Assembly: GCA_002327725.1 (NCBI GenBank)
Contig: DCXP01000050.1
Coordinates: 23,209-47,552 of the forward strand
Direction: 5' to 3'
DNA length: 24,344 bases
From: Proteobacteria bacterium UBA2133
GTDB lineage: Bacteria > Pseudomonadota > Gammaproteobacteria > Arenicellales > UBA868
Part shown: positions 8,991 to 16,046 of the stretch, one piece after another
Layout: every line of letters starts with the position of its first letter
Numbering within the stretch: the first letter of the stretch is position 1
Position numbers and translations under genes: made by a program
Notes under the pieces: generated by a model
What the model was told of the DNA's origin: nothing
Database searches by the model: none
What the model saw: the letters and a program-made list of their open reading frames with translations, nothing else

Positions 8991-11594
8991 TCAAGCAACC
9001 TCAGCGGTGTCGGTCTTTTCTGAACGGAACACCCAGTCGCTGCCGCTGACGTCGGCAACAATGGTATCGCCCGGGCCAAAGCGGCCCGAGAGAATCTCCT
9101 GCGCCAGCGGATTTTCCAACTGCGTCTGGATTGTGCGCTTCAGCGGCCGCGCCCCGTATACCGGGTCGAATCCGGCATCGCTCAGCTTACCAATGGCCGC
9201 ATCGGTCACGCGCAGGTTAAGGTCGCGGGCGGCGAGGCGAGCCGCCAGAATGCCGATCTGGATCCGGGCAATTTCATGCAACTGCTCCCGGAGCAGCGGA
9301 TGAAAGACAATCATGTCATCCACCCGATTGATGAACTCGGGGCGAAAGTGCTGGCTGACCACCGCCATCACCTGCGCTTTCATCTCGGCATAGCGCTCCT
9401 CGCCGACAAGTTCCTGAATCCGGTCTGACCCGAGATTGGAGGTCATGATGATGACCGTATTGCGAAAATCCACAGTACGACCCTGACCATCGGTCAGACG
9501 GCCGTCGTCCAACACCTGCAACAGCACGTTGAACACTTCCGGGTGTGCTTTCTCGACCTCATCCATCAGGATCACCGAGTACGGGCGGCGACGCACTGCT
9601 TCGGTGAGATAGCCGCCTTCCTCGTATCCGACATATCCCGGCGGGGCGCCGATCAGCCTTGCAACGGAGTGTTTCTCCATAAATTCTGACATATCGACAC
9701 GGACCATGGACTCTTGCGTGTCGAACAGAAATTCCGCCAGCGCTTTGGACAGTTCAGTCTTGCCAACCCCCGTTGGCCCGAGGAAGAGAAAAGAGCCGTA
9801 AGGCCGGTCCGGATCTGAAAGGCCCGCCCGGGAACGGCGGATCGCATCCGATACCGCGCGGATGGCTTCGTCCTGCCCGATGACCCGCTGGTGCAACTCT
9901 GATTCCATGCGCAGCAGCTTTTCCCGCTCGCCTTCGAGCATCCGGGCGACAGGGATACCTGTCCAACGGGCGATGACCTCGGCAATCTCCTCATCGGTAA
10001 CCTTGTTCCGCAGCAGCTGGGTTTCGCCACCCGACTCATGATCCTGCGCATCAGCAAGCTGCTTCTCGAGCTCCGGAATGCGACCGTACTGCAGTTCCGA
10101 CATCCGGGTGAGGTCTCCGGCACGGCGAGCGGCTTCCACCTCGCTGCGTGCCTGGTCCAGGGCTTCCTTGATGTGCTGGCTGCCCTGAACTGCTGCCTTT
10201 TCCGCCTTCCAGATTTCATCGAGATCGGCGTACTCTCGTTCGATCTCCGAGATCTCGCTTTCTAAAGCATCAAGACGCTTTCTCGATGCCTCATCGGTAT
10301 CTTTTTTGACCGCTTCTTTTTCGATTTTCAGCTGAATCAGGCGCCGGTCCAGCCGGTCCATCGACTCGGGTTTGGAATCGATCTCCATCCGGATGCGGCT
10401 CGCGGCTTCGTCGACCAGATCGATTGCCTTGTCAGGCAGTTGTCGGTCGCTGATGTACCGGTGCGACAAGGTTGCCGCCGCAACGATGGCCGGATCCGTG
10501 ATGTCCACGCCATGATGAACCTCATATTTCTCCTTGAGGCCGCGCAGAATCGCAATGGTGTCTTCCACCCCCGGCTCGCCCACCAGGATCTTCTGGAAAC
10601 GCCGTTCCAGAGCGGCATCTTTCTCGACATATTTCCGGTACTCATCGAGCGTGGTTGCGCCAATGCAATGCAGCTCGCCCCGTGCAAGCGCGGGCTTGAG
10701 CATATTGCCCGCATCCATGGCACCCTCTGCTTTACCCGCGCCGACCATGGTGTGCAACTCATCGATAAACAGAATCACCTGGCCTTCCTGTTTGCTGAGA
10801 TCGGTCAGCACGGCCTTGAGCCGCTCCTCAAACTCACCCCGGAATTTAGCGCCGGCGATGAGCGCACCCATGTCGAGCGCAAGCAGACGCTTGCCGCGCA
10901 CCCCCTCAGGGACTGCTCCGTCCACAATCCGCTGGGCAAGCCCCTCGACGATCGCCGTTTTACCCACTCCGGGCTCGCCGATCAGTACGGGGTTGTTCTT
11001 GGTTCGCCGCTGCAGAACCTGAATTGTGCGGCGAATCTCCTCGTCCCGTCCGATCACTGGATCGAGCCTACCCTGCTCGGCACGCTCGGTGAGGTCGATC
11101 GAGTATTTTTCCAAGGCCTGGCGCTGCTCTTCAGCATTCGGATCGTTAATGGCTTCACCACCGCGGACTTCTTCAATGGCTTTTTCCACGGCGCCCTTGA
11201 CGACACCGGCATTCTTCATCGCATCAGCCAGTTGACCGCTGTCTTCAAGCGCCGCGAGGATAAAAAGCTCACTCGAAATGAACTGATCGCCCCGCTTTTG
11301 CGCGAGTTTGTCCGTGAGGTTGAGTGTCCGTCCCAGATCAGTAGAAATCTGGACATCGCCGCCGGTTCCTTCAACCCGGGCAAATCCATCCAGGATTTCA
11401 CCGAGGCGGGATCGCAACGCGTTGGCATTCGCGCCCGATCGGGTCAGCAGCGAACGTATGCTGCCCCCATCCTGGTCAAGCAGGGCCACCATCAGGTGGG
11501 CCGGCTCAATGAACTGATGGTCACGGCCCACCGCAAGACTCTGCGCGTCGGCCAGCGCCATCTGAAACTTCGTCGTCAACCTGTCCATCCGCAT
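8991..11594 (-). CDS. clpB: ClpB, Hsp100 protein disaggregase
   Basis: ClpB is the hexameric AAA+ disaggregase that works with DnaK to rescue aggregated proteins after heat stress. The 867 residues match the full-length form. The order is an N-terminal Clp repeat domain (about 1-145), AAA-1 with Walker A GEPGVGKT at 206-213, and the charged coiled-coil middle domain (about 400-520), which distinguishes ClpB from ClpA. AAA-2 follows with Walker A GPTGVGKT near residue 605 and pore loop GYVGYEEGG. No ClpP-binding IGF loop is evident, as expected. The start MRMDRLTTKFQ aligns with the classical ClpB N-terminus, and AGGAG lies 10 bases upstream. A near-consensus sigma-32 promoter precedes it. In many gammaproteobacteria clpB directly follows rluD-pgeF; here about 2.7 kb intervenes. 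Confidence 0.98.
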   Translation of the reverse strand: MRMDRLTTKFQMALADAQSLAVGRDHQFIEPAHLMVALLDQDGGSIRSLLTRSGANANALRSRLGEILDGFARVEGTGGDVQISTDLGRTLNLTDKLAQKRGDQFISSELFILAALEDSGQLADAMKNAGVVKGAVEKAIEEVRGGEAINDPNAEEQRQALEKYSIDLTERAEQGRLDPVIGRDEEIRRTIQVLQRRTKNNPVLIGEPGVGKTAIVEGLAQRIVDGAVPEGVRGKRLLALDMGALIAGAKFRGEFEERLKAVLTDLSKQEGQVILFIDELHTMVGAGKAEGAMDAGNMLKPALARGELHCIGATTLDEYRKYVEKDAALERRFQKILVGEPGVEDTIAILRGLKEKYEVHHGVDITDPAIVAAATLSHRYISDRQLPDKAIDLVDEAASRIRMEIDSKPESMDRLDRRLIQLKIEKEAVKKDTDEASRKRLDALESEISEIEREYADLDEIWKAEKAAVQGSQHIKEALDQARSEVEAARRAGDLTRMSELQYGRIPELEKQLADAQDHESGGETQLLRNKVTDEEIAEVIARWTGIPVARMLEGEREKLLRMESELHQRVIGQDEAIRAVSDAIRRSRAGLSDPDRPYGSFLFLGPTGVGKTELSKALAEFLFDTQESMVRVDMSEFMEKHSVARLIGAPPGYVGYEEGGYLTEAVRRRPYSVILMDEVEKAHPEVFNVLLQVLDDGRLTDGQGRTVDFRNTVIIMTSNLGSDRIQELVGEERYAEMKAQVMAVVSQHFRPEFINRVDDMIVFHPLLREQLHEIARIQIGILAARLAARDLNLRVTDAAIGKLSDAGFDPVYGARPLKRTIQTQLENPLAQEILSGRFGPGDTIVADVSGSDWVFRSEKTDTAEVA

Positions 11595-11670
11595 GATCGC
11601 TTCACTCCTAAAAACTACGGCTGATGTTCTCCGGAATTCACCCGGAACCCGAAAATTTTTTTCCCTTTAA

Positions 11671-11698
11671 ATATGGGGGTAAACTGAAGTGAATCAAG
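11671..11698 (-). promoter_or_regulatory. sigma-32 (heat-shock) promoter of clpB
   Basis: The minus strand reads CTTGATT (11698-11692), 13 bases, then CCCCATAT (11678-11671), a near-perfect RpoH promoter. It lies about 77 bases upstream of the clpB start. The spacer contains CTTCAGT at the same offset as in the htpG promoter. Confidence 0.9.
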
Positions 11699-11768
11699 GC
11701 AGGCTTCAGACTTCGCTGCAATGGCATTGAGCGCATCCGGGCAGGCTGGCGCTGTATCGTGCCCCGGC

Positions 11769-11774
11769 GATAAT
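11769..11774 (+). promoter_or_regulatory. possible -10 of nadC
   Basis: GATAAT lies 27 bases before the nadC ATG, a good -10 match in the right place. No convincing -35 lies 16-18 bases upstream, so the assignment is tentative. Confidence 0.25.
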
Positions 11775-11801
11775 AGGCATTGAGGCAGGTCCGAGATAAG
11801 C

Positions 11802-12650
11802 ATGAGCCCCACGAAAGAGCAGATTCGCGAACAGGTCGCATTGGCGCTGTCTGAAGATATTGGCGCAGGGGATCTTACGGCTTTGCTCATCAGCGAATCC
11901 GAAACGGTGCGCGCGCAACTCATCTGCCGGGAGGACGCTGTCGCCTGTGGGCGCGACTGGGTAGAGGCGGTCTTCGAGATTCTGGACCCCGCTGTGCACA
12001 CCGACTGGTGCTTCAACGACGGCGATGAGATACCTGCCGGGAAAACGTGGTGTGTCATCGAAGGATCTGTCCGGGCCATCCTTTCCGGCGAACGTACCGC
12101 ATTGAATTTCGCGCAGTTATTGGCCGGGACCGCAACGGCCACAAGAGCCATGGTCCGTGAAATCCAGGGCACGCAGGCACAACTCCTGGATACCCGCAAG
12201 ACCCTGCCCGGGCTGCGTCTTGCGCAAAAGTATGCGGTGCAGTGCGGCGGGGGCAGCAATCACCGCCTCGGCCTCTACGACGGGGTTTTGATCAAAGAGA
12301 ATCACATCCGCTCAGCCGGCTCCATAACATCTGCACTTGATGCCGCTGGCGTCTACGCCGGGGATATCGATCTCATCGAGATCGAGGTGGAAACCATTGA
12401 CGAACTGTCACAGGCACTTGCGGCCGGCGCCCGCCGGATCATGCTGGATAACTTTTCATTGACACAACTACGCGAAGCCGTCGAAGTCAATGACGGCCGT
12501 GCCCAACTTGAAGCCTCGGGCGCCGTCACTGCCCGGACGATTCAGGAAATCGCCCTCACGGGCGTGGACTTCATCTCATGCGGCGAGATCACCAAAAACG
12601 TGCGTGCAATCGACCTCAGCCTTCAGTTTGATTCGCCTTCCAGGCGCTGA
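11802..12650 (+). CDS. nadC: nicotinate-nucleotide diphosphorylase (quinolinate phosphoribosyltransferase)
   Basis: NadC converts quinolinate and PRPP to nicotinate mononucleotide in de novo NAD synthesis. The 282 residues match the family. Visible signatures are the N-terminal LSEDIGAGDLTA, the PRPP/quinolinate-site segment DTRKTLPGLRLAQKYAV, the Lys/Glu/His run GVLIKENHI, and the C-terminal barrel strands ending LEASGAVTARTIQEIALTGVDFIS. The ATG at 11802 begins the normal domain; upstream purines (AGGT, GAG) are modest. It is divergent from clpB, sharing the 207-base region 11595-11801. Its 3' end overlaps the convergent TlpA-like gene by 28 bases. NadE, the last enzyme of NAD synthesis, is also in the window but not in the same operon. 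Confidence 0.97.
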   Translation: MSPTKEQIREQVALALSEDIGAGDLTALLISESETVRAQLICREDAVACGRDWVEAVFEILDPAVHTDWCFNDGDEIPAGKTWCVIEGSVRAILSGERTALNFAQLLAGTATATRAMVREIQGTQAQLLDTRKTLPGLRLAQKYAVQCGGGSNHRLGLYDGVLIKENHIRSAGSITSALDAAGVYAGDIDLIEIEVETIDELSQALAAGARRIMLDNFSLTQLREAVEVNDGRAQLEASGAVTARTIQEIALTGVDFISCGEITKNVRAIDLSLQFDSPSRR

Positions 12651-13126
12651 GCCAGCCACTGGGCTAATTGATCGGCAGTCACGGGCCCGACGTGGGAATG
12701 CACAACCTGCCCTTTCGGTGAGATCAGAAACGTTGACGGCAGCCCTTTCAGGGGCTCCATTGGTACCAGTGGCTGCTCGCCGATCACCAGCACGGGATAA
12801 CTGATCCCAAGTTCCCCGACAAATGAACGGATCTTCTCGACTGGGGTTTTCTCAAAGGCAATGCCTACGACATACACCTCGTCGGGGTAACTCGCCGCAA
12901 ATGCCATGAGTTCGGGGATTTCCTGGATGCAGGGCCCACACCAGGTCGCCCAGAAATTCACAATGACCCACCGGTCGCGGTACTGGCTCAGATTTTGGGC
13001 CTTTCCTTCGAGGTCCTGCAGGGTATATTGCAGTGCATTGGCATTCACCGGCCCCGGATTTATCAGCCCGACGCCTAAAAATCCGCCAAAAAAGAGTGTA
13101 ACTATTACTTTTCGGATATCCCACAT
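12623..13126 (-). CDS. exported TlpA/ResA-like thioredoxin-fold protein
   Basis: This is a 167-residue thiol-disulfide oxidoreductase of the TlpA/ResA/DsbE type, acting on the periplasmic side. Residues 1-29 form a signal peptide or uncleaved anchor (WDIRKV, then a hydrophobic run ending PVNA). The redox motif WCGPC gives Cys63 and Cys66 after NFWAT. The AhpC/TSA-Redoxin style core (VVGIAFEKTP insertion) and the cis-proline context GLPSTFLIS are present. Such proteins reduce apocytochrome c cysteines or other exported thiols; no cytochrome maturation gene is nearby, so the partner is unknown. The start has a poor Shine-Dalgarno. The gene is transcribed away from the Cys-rich peptide and rhodanese genes, and a perfect TATAAT lies upstream within an inverted repeat. 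It overlaps the nadC 3' end. Confidence 0.9.
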   Translation of the reverse strand: MWDIRKVIVTLFFGGFLGVGLINPGPVNANALQYTLQDLEGKAQNLSQYRDRWVIVNFWATWCGPCIQEIPELMAFAASYPDEVYVVGIAFEKTPVEKIRSFVGELGISYPVLVIGEQPLVPMEPLKGLPSTFLISPKGQVVHSHVGPVTADQLAQWLAQRLEGESN

Positions 13127-13192
13127 ACTTAATTAGTGAAATTTATCGCTAGATAGTAAACTGATGGTGGAACCGCTCTGCTGGGCGGGTTA

Positions 13193-13210
13193 CTCTATTA
13201 GATTATAGAG
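13193..13210. promoter_or_regulatory. inverted repeat overlapping a TATAAT box between the TlpA-like and Cys-rich peptide genes
   Basis: CTCTAT (13193-13198) and ATAGAG (13205-13210) form a perfect 6-6-6 dyad. On the minus strand the same bases include a perfect -10, TATAAT (13207-13202), about 75 bases upstream of the TlpA-like gene. A dyad on top of a -10 is a plausible repressor operator. The -35 is poor, and no regulator gene is nearby. Confidence 0.4.
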
Positions 13211-13246
13211 AGTGTTTGATATCAGAGCAGTTTGACGGTCGCCGAG

Positions 13247-13426
13247 ATGAAGCAGTTTCTGGTTTTTTTCACAAGCATTTTTCTCGGAACATCACTCGCC
13301 CTTGCGGAGGGCCCGCCCGCAGATGGGGACGCGGCCGCCTGGTGCGAGGCCAATCAGAATGCCTGCGTCACCTGGTGCGAGAGCAACCCGGACGCCGAGA
13401 TCTGCCAGGAACCGGAGTGCGACTGA
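13247..13426 (+). CDS. small secreted acidic Cys-rich peptide
   Basis: A 59-residue protein with no family I recognise. Residues 1-20 form a good signal peptide (MKQFLVFFTSIFLGTSLALA) with cleavage expected before EGPP. The mature ~39 residues contain five cysteines (33, 40, 44, 53, 58), two tryptophans, ten Asp/Glu and no Lys or Arg. Two tandem copies of a WCExNxxA pattern start 11 residues apart (WCEANQNAC and WCESNPDAEIC), and the DNA repeats CCTGGTGCGAG at 13338 and 13371. The ATG at 13247 is preferred because it gives a standard signal peptide; an upstream TTG (13232) would add five residues. Its neighbours, a thioredoxin-like protein and a rhodanese, are also exported, suggesting disulfide, metal or sulfur chemistry in the periplasm. 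The coding nature is inferred. Confidence 0.6.
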   Translation: MKQFLVFFTSIFLGTSLALAEGPPADGDAAAWCEANQNACVTWCESNPDAEICQEPECD

Positions 13427-13506
13427 TATTTGATTGAAATTCGTTGAAGTGTTGCGCTGGCCTTTGAGAAGCAACATCGCACAGCCTCAGCGCTCAATGA
13501 ACCCGG

Positions 13507-13526
13507 CAGGCACCACCGTGTGCCTG
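13507..13526 (+). other. hairpin between the Cys-rich peptide and rhodanese genes
   Basis: CAGGCAC (13507-13513) pairs with GTGCCTG (13520-13526) across a six-base loop. There is no T-run after it, so it is not a classical terminator. It could be an mRNA-stability or processing hairpin in the rhodanese leader. Confidence 0.35.
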
Positions 13527-13572
13527 ATTCTGTAAATGAGTAAAACCGATACCACCAACTGACCAACTGAAC

Positions 13573-13587
13573 AGGAGAGCGATTTTG
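13573..13587 (+). promoter_or_regulatory. strong ribosome binding site deciding a TTG start
   Basis: AGGAG (13573-13577) stands seven bases before TTG (13585-13587). The spacing and the signal peptide that follows fix TTG as the rhodanese start; no ATG would preserve the signal peptide. Confidence 0.8.
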
Positions 13588-14238
13588 AAAAACCTGAAAA
13601 TTTTGACTGCCGGTACTCTGGGACTGGCTCTGTTGCTGCCGCTGGGTGCGCAGGCGAATAAACCCGTTGGCATTACCGGTGACACGATGGCCGTGACCGT
13701 CAAGCACAATGGTTCCGCCACCGATATCACCCGAAACCAGGACAACAAAAATACGGTTAACCCGGCTTTCGCCAAGACTTCACGTCCTTGCCCACCGTTC
13801 TGCATTCAGCCGGCGGTTCTGGCCCCGGGAGTTGAGACCATCGCCGAGCGCGAAATGATCCACTACGCCAAGATGATGAGCGACGGCGATTCATCGATTG
13901 TCGTGGTCGACTCACGGACGCCGGACTGGGTCGCCAAGGGCACCATCCCCAGCGCGATTAACGTGCCGTGGACCAAGTTGAACCCGGCCAAAGGCGCTAC
14001 CCCAATCGAGATCGCCGAGATCATGCAGGATGTCTTCAATGTTGCAGAAAGCGAAGGCTTGTTTGACTTCACCAATGCGAAGACCGCTGTGATGTTCTGC
14101 AACGGCATGTGGTGCGGGCAATCACCGAACAACATCAAGAACCTCCTGAAGTTCGGCTACCCTTCCCATAAGATCAAGTGGTACCGGGGCGGCATGCAGG
14201 ACTGGGAAATCCTGGGCCTGACTACCGCCAAGCCGTAA
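13585..14238 (+). CDS. exported rhodanese-domain protein
   Basis: A 217-residue periplasmic rhodanese-like protein. Rhodaneses move sulfane sulfur through an active-site cysteine persulfide. A signal peptide covers residues 1-24 (MKNLKIL then hydrophobic, ending GAQA). After a linker comes a CPPFC pair (Cys69, Cys73). The rhodanese domain then runs from about 84 to 212, with VVVDSRTPDWVAKGTIPSAINVPW as the first half. The active-site loop is FCNGMWCGQS, giving Cys172 as the expected catalytic residue and an extra Cys177 inside the loop. The C-terminal WYRGGMQDW is a typical rhodanese ending. Two cysteine pairs in an exported protein would need a reductant, and the nearby TlpA-like gene is a candidate. 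The gene ends in a strong terminator. Substrate is unknown. Confidence 0.9.
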   Translation: MKNLKILTAGTLGLALLLPLGAQANKPVGITGDTMAVTVKHNGSATDITRNQDNKNTVNPAFAKTSRPCPPFCIQPAVLAPGVETIAEREMIHYAKMMSDGDSSIVVVDSRTPDWVAKGTIPSAINVPWTKLNPAKGATPIEIAEIMQDVFNVAESEGLFDFTNAKTAVMFCNGMWCGQSPNNIKNLLKFGYPSHKIKWYRGGMQDWEILGLTTAKP

Positions 14239-14253
14239 GTTTCTGTATGTTTG

Positions 14254-14284
14254 AAAAAAGCGGGGCGCTGCCCCGCTTTTTTTT
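14254..14284. terminator. bidirectional rho-independent terminator
   Basis: A run of six A, a seven-base-pair stem GCGGGGC/GCCCCGC (14260-14266 and 14270-14276) with a three-base loop, and a run of eight T. It works on both strands, ending the rhodanese transcript (plus) and the rluD-pgeF transcript (minus). Confidence 0.95.
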
Positions 14285-14288
14285 GGCA

Positions 14289-15032
14289 TCAGCGAGCCAT
14301 CCAGATCAAGGAAGCCATCCTGCCACACTGACTCTGGCGCCGGTAGGAGAACCACCGGCCGGGGTCGGCAAAGGTGCACTGCCTGCTCGCTGCCGCATAA
14401 GCCACACCGATACGCTTGAGGCGCGCCAGGATCAGGCCCGGAAGATCCGCGAGAAAGCGCTCACCCCTGGGCGCAATGTGAGCCTGATCGGCCAGATCGC
14501 TTCCGATCAGCTGATCTCGAACCTCCTCCCCGATTTCAAAATAATCCTGGCTGATGGCAGGTCCCACCCAGCAGATAGTCTCCCTCGGGGCACTCGGCAC
14601 GGTGGCGATGCCCGCTTCCAGTACCCCGCCCGCGAGTCCACGCCAGCCGACGTGCAATAGGGCGACAAAACTGCCCTGGCGGTCACTCAGGAAGACAGGT
14701 GCACAATCTGCACTAAGGACGGCACAGACTTTGTGATCCCGGGTCGTGAAACTGCCATCTGCGGCTGACTTCGCACACGGGTCATCGAGGTTCAGGATGG
14801 TCGTCCCGTGTTGCTGGCTTAGCCAGCCGGGTGGGTGCACGAGTCCGAGTGTTTCCTTGAGGGTCTTGCGGTTTGCCTCGACATTTGCCGGCGCGTCCTG
14901 CACGTCATCAGAAAAATTGAACCCGTCGTGTGGATCAGCCGGGCGTTCGGCACTACGCTCCGTAGTTAGTGCACAAACGTGTGCCGGCGCGGGCCAGTCC
15001 GGCTGAATCCACCTGAGCGCCATGCTGCTCAC
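14289..15032 (-). CDS. pgeF: PgeF/YfiH-family protein (peptidoglycan editing factor; laccase-domain purine nucleoside phosphorylase)
   Basis: This is the YfiH/LACC1 family. The E. coli member prevents misincorporation of L-Ser into muropeptides, and other members have purine nucleoside phosphorylase/adenosine deaminase activity. The metal-site residues are visible: His in SQQHGTTI, Cys in LSADCAPVF and His in LLHVGWRGLAGG. WVGPAISQDYFEIGEEV and the terminal WFSYRRQSQCGRMASLIW are family signatures; the usual Asp after SYRR is Gln here. Length is about 247. GTG at 15032 overlaps the rluD stop by four bases (GTGA), suggesting coupling. ATG at 15023 gives a start nearer to E. coli YfiH and is a real alternative. 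The rluD-pgeF pairing is typical of gammaproteobacteria. Confidence 0.95.
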   Translation of the reverse strand: MSSMALRWIQPDWPAPAHVCALTTERSAERPADPHDGFNFSDDVQDAPANVEANRKTLKETLGLVHPPGWLSQQHGTTILNLDDPCAKSAADGSFTTRDHKVCAVLSADCAPVFLSDRQGSFVALLHVGWRGLAGGVLEAGIATVPSAPRETICWVGPAISQDYFEIGEEVRDQLIGSDLADQAHIAPRGERFLADLPGLILARLKRIGVAYAAASRQCTFADPGRWFSYRRQSQCGRMASLIWMAR

Positions 15033-16000
15033 GCGTCAGACCGCGCATCGGCCGCCAGAGCCCTCGCCAGATTTGCGAAGTCTTCCGGCAATGGGCTTTG
15101 CCAACTCAGGGTTTTCCCTGTGACAGGATGCTCAAGCCCAAGCGCGCCGGCGTGCAGTGCCTGGCCGGAAAAACCCTTGAGTTGTAACTCGAGTTCGGCA
15201 TCCGGTTTGGGTGGCAGTTGCAGACGGGCGCCGTAAAGCGGATCACCCACCAGCGGAAAACCCAGGTGCGCCATGTGCACCCGGATCTGATGGGTGCGGC
15301 CGGTCTGCAGGGTAACCGCAAGCAATCCATGCGCCCGGAACCGCTCTTTCACGCGGTAGTCTGTCCGGGCCGGCCTGCCGCTCTGGGTGACCGCCATTTT
15401 CAGGCGGTTTCTTGGATGCCGGCCAATCGGTGCGTCGACCGTGCCGCCGCTGATGGGGCAACCGTTGACGATGGCGAGGTATCCTCTCTTTATCTCGCGT
15501 GCCGCAAGCGCCCTGATCAGCTCAGTACGGGCAGCCTCGCTTAATGCCACGACCAAAAGACCGCTGGTGTCTTTGTCGAGACGGTGCACAATCCCGGCGC
15601 GGGGCAACCCGTTTACCCCGGGGTATCGGTGCAGCAGAGCATTCGCCAGGGTGCCTGAGGCGTTTCCCGCGCCCGGATGGACCACCCATCCCGCGGGCTT
15701 GTCGATCACCGCAATATGATCGTCTTCATACACGACCGGCATCGGTAAAGGCTCGGGCAGCCAGTCCGAGGCTGGCGGCGGCGGGACCTCCAGACGCAAG
15801 GCCTCACCGCCACAAACCGCCAACCGTGCAGCGGGAATCTCGCCGTTAAGCGTAATCCGGCCTTCTCTCAGCCACCCTTGCAGTTGCGACCGTGAATACG
15901 GCGGGAAAATCCGGGGAAGCACCTTGTCCAGCCGCTCGCCCGCCGCCGATGCCGGCACCACTGCGGTCAGCACTTCGTCACTGCACTCTTCAACGGTCAC
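15029..16000 (-). CDS. rluD: 23S rRNA pseudouridine synthase RluD
   Basis: RluD makes pseudouridines at 23S rRNA positions 1911, 1915 and 1917 in helix 69, which matters for ribosome assembly and termination. It has an N-terminal S4 RNA-binding domain (GERLDKVLPRIFPPYSRSQL) and the RluA-type catalytic core, with GIVHRLDKDTSGLLVVA carrying the catalytic Asp, followed by LQTGRTHQIRVHMAHLG. The open frame runs further upstream to 16153, but that extension lies inside bamD on the other strand and is unlike RluD. The GTG at 16000, with GAAG about 10 bases upstream, gives 323 residues, matching the usual ~325. It is divergent from bamD, as in E. coli, and heads an rluD-pgeF operon. Confidence 0.95.
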   Translation of the reverse strand: MTVEECSDEVLTAVVPASAAGERLDKVLPRIFPPYSRSQLQGWLREGRITLNGEIPAARLAVCGGEALRLEVPPPPASDWLPEPLPMPVVYEDDHIAVIDKPAGWVVHPGAGNASGTLANALLHRYPGVNGLPRAGIVHRLDKDTSGLLVVALSEAARTELIRALAAREIKRGYLAIVNGCPISGGTVDAPIGRHPRNRLKMAVTQSGRPARTDYRVKERFRAHGLLAVTLQTGRTHQIRVHMAHLGFPLVGDPLYGARLQLPPKPDAELELQLKGFSGQALHAGALGLEHPVTGKTLSWQSPLPEDFANLARALAADARSDA

Positions 16001-16030
16001 GATCGATATCTTCGTTACGGTGAGGCCGAA

Positions 16031-16038
16031 AGTATAAT
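16031..16038. promoter_or_regulatory. overlapping -10 boxes of bamD and rluD
   Basis: The 46-base gap between the two divergent genes holds TATAAT on the plus strand (16033-16038) and TATACT on the minus strand (16036-16031). Neither has a good -35. The plus-strand box ends only eight bases before the bamD ATG, so a transcript from it would be almost leaderless. Confidence 0.4.
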
Positions 16039-16046
16039 AGCCGCTT

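Noticed and set aside
10440..11624. Long open frame (394 codons) on the plus strand opposite clpB
   Set aside because: It is exactly antisense to the conserved ClpB N-terminal and AAA-1 domains and has no recognisable motif; GC-rich codon use creates such shadows.
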